Source of the DNA: Corythoichthys intestinalis
Lineage: Eukaryota > Chordata > Actinopteri > Syngnathiformes > Syngnathidae
Length of the DNA stretch: 64,000 bases
NCBI RefSeq assembly: GCF_030265065.1
Contig: NC_080397.1
Coordinates: 24,310,501-24,374,500 of the forward strand
Reading direction: 5' to 3'
Below, one piece after another: positions 60,968-64,000 of the stretch (the first letter of the stretch is position 1; each line of letters opens with the position of its first letter). Position numbers and translations under genes: made by a program. The notes beneath the pieces were generated by a model. The model had not been told where the DNA came from and did no database searches. It saw only the letters and a program-made list of their open reading frames with translations.

Positions 60968-62371
60968 CTGTTTTGCCTGTCAACGCTGCTGGCTTCATCA
61001 GATTTTGCACGCGGGTTAGGGGTTATATTGGTAGTTGTGGTACACTGATTGTTGTGATAGCATTTTTGTTTGGACTTTGCCATTTTGGTTTTTGCCTTTT
61101 TCTGGCCATCAACGCCTTTCCTTAGTTTTCTCGCCGACTCGGTTCATGCCTCTTTCGGTTTGTATTCTTACGCACTTCTGGCGTGCTCCCTTGTTTTTTT
61201 TGCAATGAATTCTACACAAACTACCTCGTCTGTGTTGGATCCATATTATACAGCTTGCCGTTTCGTTACAAAATGGCATTTTTTATATGATACTCTCCCT
61301 TTCGAACTACACTTTTCACATTTATATTTGAAACAGAAGACCCCAAATTAAAAAAATTCTAAATCATTTCTAAATATTGTCATTAAATAAATATGGAAAA
61401 TTAGAATATATTGTTCAATATTGCAAAAATATATATATATATTTTTTTATCAAAAATACTGGCTCAAATTAGTTTTTTTGTGGAGGAATAATGTATACGG
61501 TATAAATATCTTTTGGGTACATGAGCATTTGATTATATACGTGTTGATCGCAAAAAATTCTTAACTGGGCATGCTCTGTGAGAACACGTCACAGGCAGCA
61601 CAGTACCGTATTTATTCTGTGCAAAGTGTCGGTCACTTTCAACAAATGGTAATTGGTCCTGTGAAAAATAATGAAAACCAGAGCTTTTCATGAATTTATA
61701 AAACCTGGCCGGACACCCATGAACAGGACGTGAAAAGTGGACATGTACGGGCAAAAGAGGACGCACCCTACCTTATTATGGATATTACACTTTTATGACC
61801 TGTTAATAAAACACTTAGCAAGATACAACTACTGTACTCCCAACAACAAAAATTTGGAAAACATGAAGATAAGTCAAAAAACAATTTTATTAACTCCCCA
61901 GCTTTTGCTGACAGCAACAGATGTTACAGGAAGTAAACATAAAATGCATTGTTTTTCACTAATTGACTGCCATTGATGACGAGTTAACGATGTAATAAAA
62001 AGGTCACACAGCAATTCCCAGCATTTTACATGAGTGACAATGACACACGTTGATTACAAAATAAAATGCAAAAGGATAAAAAGTATTGTGTAAACAAACT
62101 GGCCAGTTACCTTTAAAAAATGACTTGAAATGGTTTTGTATAACCTTCCCAAGAGGATAAAAAAAAACAAGTTCATTAAAGAATTGTCCATATGAGTGAA
62201 TCTGAGTGTGAATGATTGTGCGCCCCCCACTTGACTCCGGTGTGTTCAGTCAAGGCTCAAGGTCATCTGGGAAAGGCTCCTATTCAGCAACTATCATACT
62301 GATGAGGTATGGAAAAATTGATGGAGGATCTGTCCCCCCCCTCCCTTCCTGAGGATACACTGATACATATA
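60968..62371. other. Zinc-finger gene 3' UTR and flank
   Basis: An AATAAA at 61386-61391 is the likely poly(A) signal. After it, A/T-rich sequence with an AT microsatellite near 61430 and no gene. Confidence 0.5.
61386..61391 (+). terminator. Poly(A) signal AATAAA, zinc-finger gene
   Basis: First canonical hexamer after the stop codon, about 420 bases on. Confidence 0.5.
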
Positions 62372-62959
62372 CAGTGGTACCTCTACTTAAGAACGTCTCG
62401 ACATACAGAATTTTAGGTTAAGAAACGCCTCAACAGGAATATATTGCCTCTTATTACAAAAGGAATTTCAGGATACGCAAGACAAAAATACAGTACAACT
62501 GGTATTTGCAGATCCCAAAGTTTACTGAACGTAACATACTGTACTTCCGAAGCACCAGCCTTGTTTTTTTTTTTTTATATATATATCTATTTGTACTTGT
62601 TTTTCTTTTTTTAAAGTTCCACTTTATTTCTACTGTATGTTTATGTGTGTATCCCAGCGTGTTCATTCGCCCCTCATGTTCCGAAAGTTTTACATGAGTG
62701 GATTAACTTTTATTCATTTTTCTTGTTTTTTACATTATGCACAACTCTGATTGTGTGATTATTGCGCAATAATGTAATTGTAACATGTATTTGTTTCATG
62801 TTTTGATGCATTATTATGCATTTTAAAAGATGTCAGAATTTTGGGGGATTTGGAAGAGATTAAAGCATTTACATGAAAAATGCGTCTCTACTTACAGATT
62901 TTTTTTTTAAAGTTATGAACCTACTTAACCGATTAATTTTGTAAGAAGAAGTACCACTG
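62372..62959. mobile_element. TA-flanked MITE, CAGTGGTACCTCTACTTA ends
   Basis: Left end CAGTGGTACCTCTACTTAAG, right end AGAAGTACCACTG. TA lies on both sides (62370-62371, 62960-62961). The 588 bp are non-coding. A mariner-type origin is likely; a half copy lies at 50576-50752. Confidence 0.88.
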
Positions 62960-63399
62960 TATTAGCAACGGTATCAGTGCTGTGTCTGTACTCAAACCAG
63001 TCATATAACGCATATGCGGCTAGGAAGCTAGAACACAATCGTGTGATCAGGTATCATTACGGTTGACCGAACACAATTCCAAAATTCAGTTTGTTACTAA
63101 AGTTTAAACTTTCAGCAGGTTCAAGAAATTTTTTCGCTTGTGTTTTTGAACAAAATTTGATCAAATAAAAATAATTTCCATCCAAACTATCAAGTATTGC
63201 TCTATTTTTAACCATAGTATTATTGCATCCACAAAATAGAGGCACTTCATTTTAGTACTACATTATTATAATTACTGATATACAAGCAAAGTTATTTCTA
63301 CAAACAACAAGTAACATAAGGGTAAGTGTTAAACCCAAAAGAGCAATATTCAATCAAATATGGTCTGTTCATTTAAATGAATAATAAAAATAATCTGCA
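62960..63399. other. A/T-rich flank, nothing recognised
   Basis: No coding or repeat border seen. Confidence 0.4.
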
Positions 63400-63635
63400 T
63401 GCATAAGCGGAGTTTAAGGGGGGTGGACAGGCCCCCCCTTGTTGCCGAAAATTGTCATTGCATGAAATTTACTTTCCTTTATATATATACATACTGTTTA
63501 GTATTTAAGTTGTAAAGCAAGAAAACAAATCACAAAAATGAATGAAATGAATAAAAAAAGATTTTCATAATGGGTCAAAATTATTTTTCGAACAGATCAT
63601 GTGACGAGCACCTCAGATGGTCATTTGCTTTGCAT

Positions 63636-63666
<31 letters not shown>

Positions 63667-64000
63667 AGGTGAGGGCAATTTTATTTTTCAAATGATTTTT
63701 TTCTTTGATTGAAAATATTATTTTGGGGATTATCCATAATATGGCCCAAACACAAAAAGGATTGCGAAAATCAAAGAACTTTTTTAATGAAAAATGAAGT
63801 GTTCAAATGCAAATTTTTGAGTCTCTAATATTTTTTCACATTCAAAAACTTTTTTCTATGATTGAAATTTTTCTTTTGTTGATTGAAGTGATTTTTCTTT
63901 TGAAAATATATATTTTTTGTGTGAAGCAAGTAAGCAACATATTTTTTGATTGAATAATAAATACACAAAAGTCCTAGCCAAAATGTGGCCCAAACACAAA
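63400..64000. repeat. Repeat block at right edge
   Basis: ATGGCCCAAACACAAA (63742) and GTGGCCCAAACACAAA (63985) recur about 243 bp apart, with TTGATTGAA words between. A poly-C tract lies at 63641-63658. It probably continues beyond the window as a tandem or dispersed repeat. Confidence 0.55.

Overview
The window is vertebrate nuclear DNA from a ray-finned, probably percomorph, fish. It has multi-exon genes with GT-AG introns, a fish-style acidic-N-terminus C2H2 zinc-finger gene, and many Tc1/mariner and hAT transposons of the kinds common in teleosts. The species cannot be fixed from the sequence; a transposon-rich percomorph fits, and that is inference. No bacterial, organellar, CRISPR, rRNA or tRNA feature was recognised. 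No retrovirus, LTR element or Polinton was recognised.

Genes, left to right. (1) acaa2 (minus, first five coding exons, 1134-3993, the rest lies off the left edge) is head-to-head with (2) mrpl40 (plus, 4448-5401) across a 454-bp gap that holds a perfect CRE palindrome. (3) C22orf39 (minus, 5977-7299) is convergent with mrpl40 and encodes a twin CX9C mini-protein. (4) ufd1 (minus, 8743-18499) has 12 coding exons and 306 codons. (5) dhx37 (minus, 20233-40293) has 26 coding exons and 1142 codons, all open and phase-consistent when joined. (6) A C2H2 zinc-finger gene (plus, 42969-60967) has a short first exon and a large finger exon separated by a 16.2-kb intron. mrpl40, C22orf39 and ufd1 also neighbour each other in human 22q11.2, so this is conserved synteny. 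The genes do not form one pathway: they cover mitochondrial beta-oxidation (acaa2), mitochondrial translation (mrpl40), p97-dependent protein extraction (ufd1), small-subunit ribosome assembly (dhx37) and a probable DNA-binding regulator.

Transposons supply most of the non-coding DNA. Several dhx37 introns are about 70-80 bp (20.3-22.2 kb), while others have grown to 2.7-4.5 kb through insertion. Many hAT elements still show 8-bp target duplications that can be read directly: 9589-10321, 24708-25644, 40331-41989, 40821-41591, 43240-44926 and 47176-49190 are exact, and several others are 6/8 or 7/8. About ten pairs are element-inside-element. Tc1 elements include one copy with an open 340-codon transposase carrying a DDE triad (35224-36827). 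An ISL2EU-like element (45304-46672) keeps a THAP exon and the start of its partner protein. A perfect 80-bp hairpin MITE lies at 52978-53057.

The observations I would follow first are: the composite hAT block ending at a dhx37 splice donor; the hairpin nano-MITE; the ISL2EU two-gene remnant; the zinc-finger gene with a 336-bp four-finger duplication; an unclassified inverted-repeat element at 12128-13125; and a short dispersed repeat (GACGTCCAATCC type) of unknown class. I found no clearly new multi-gene system. The unusual feature is the density and nesting of hAT-type elements around ordinary housekeeping genes.
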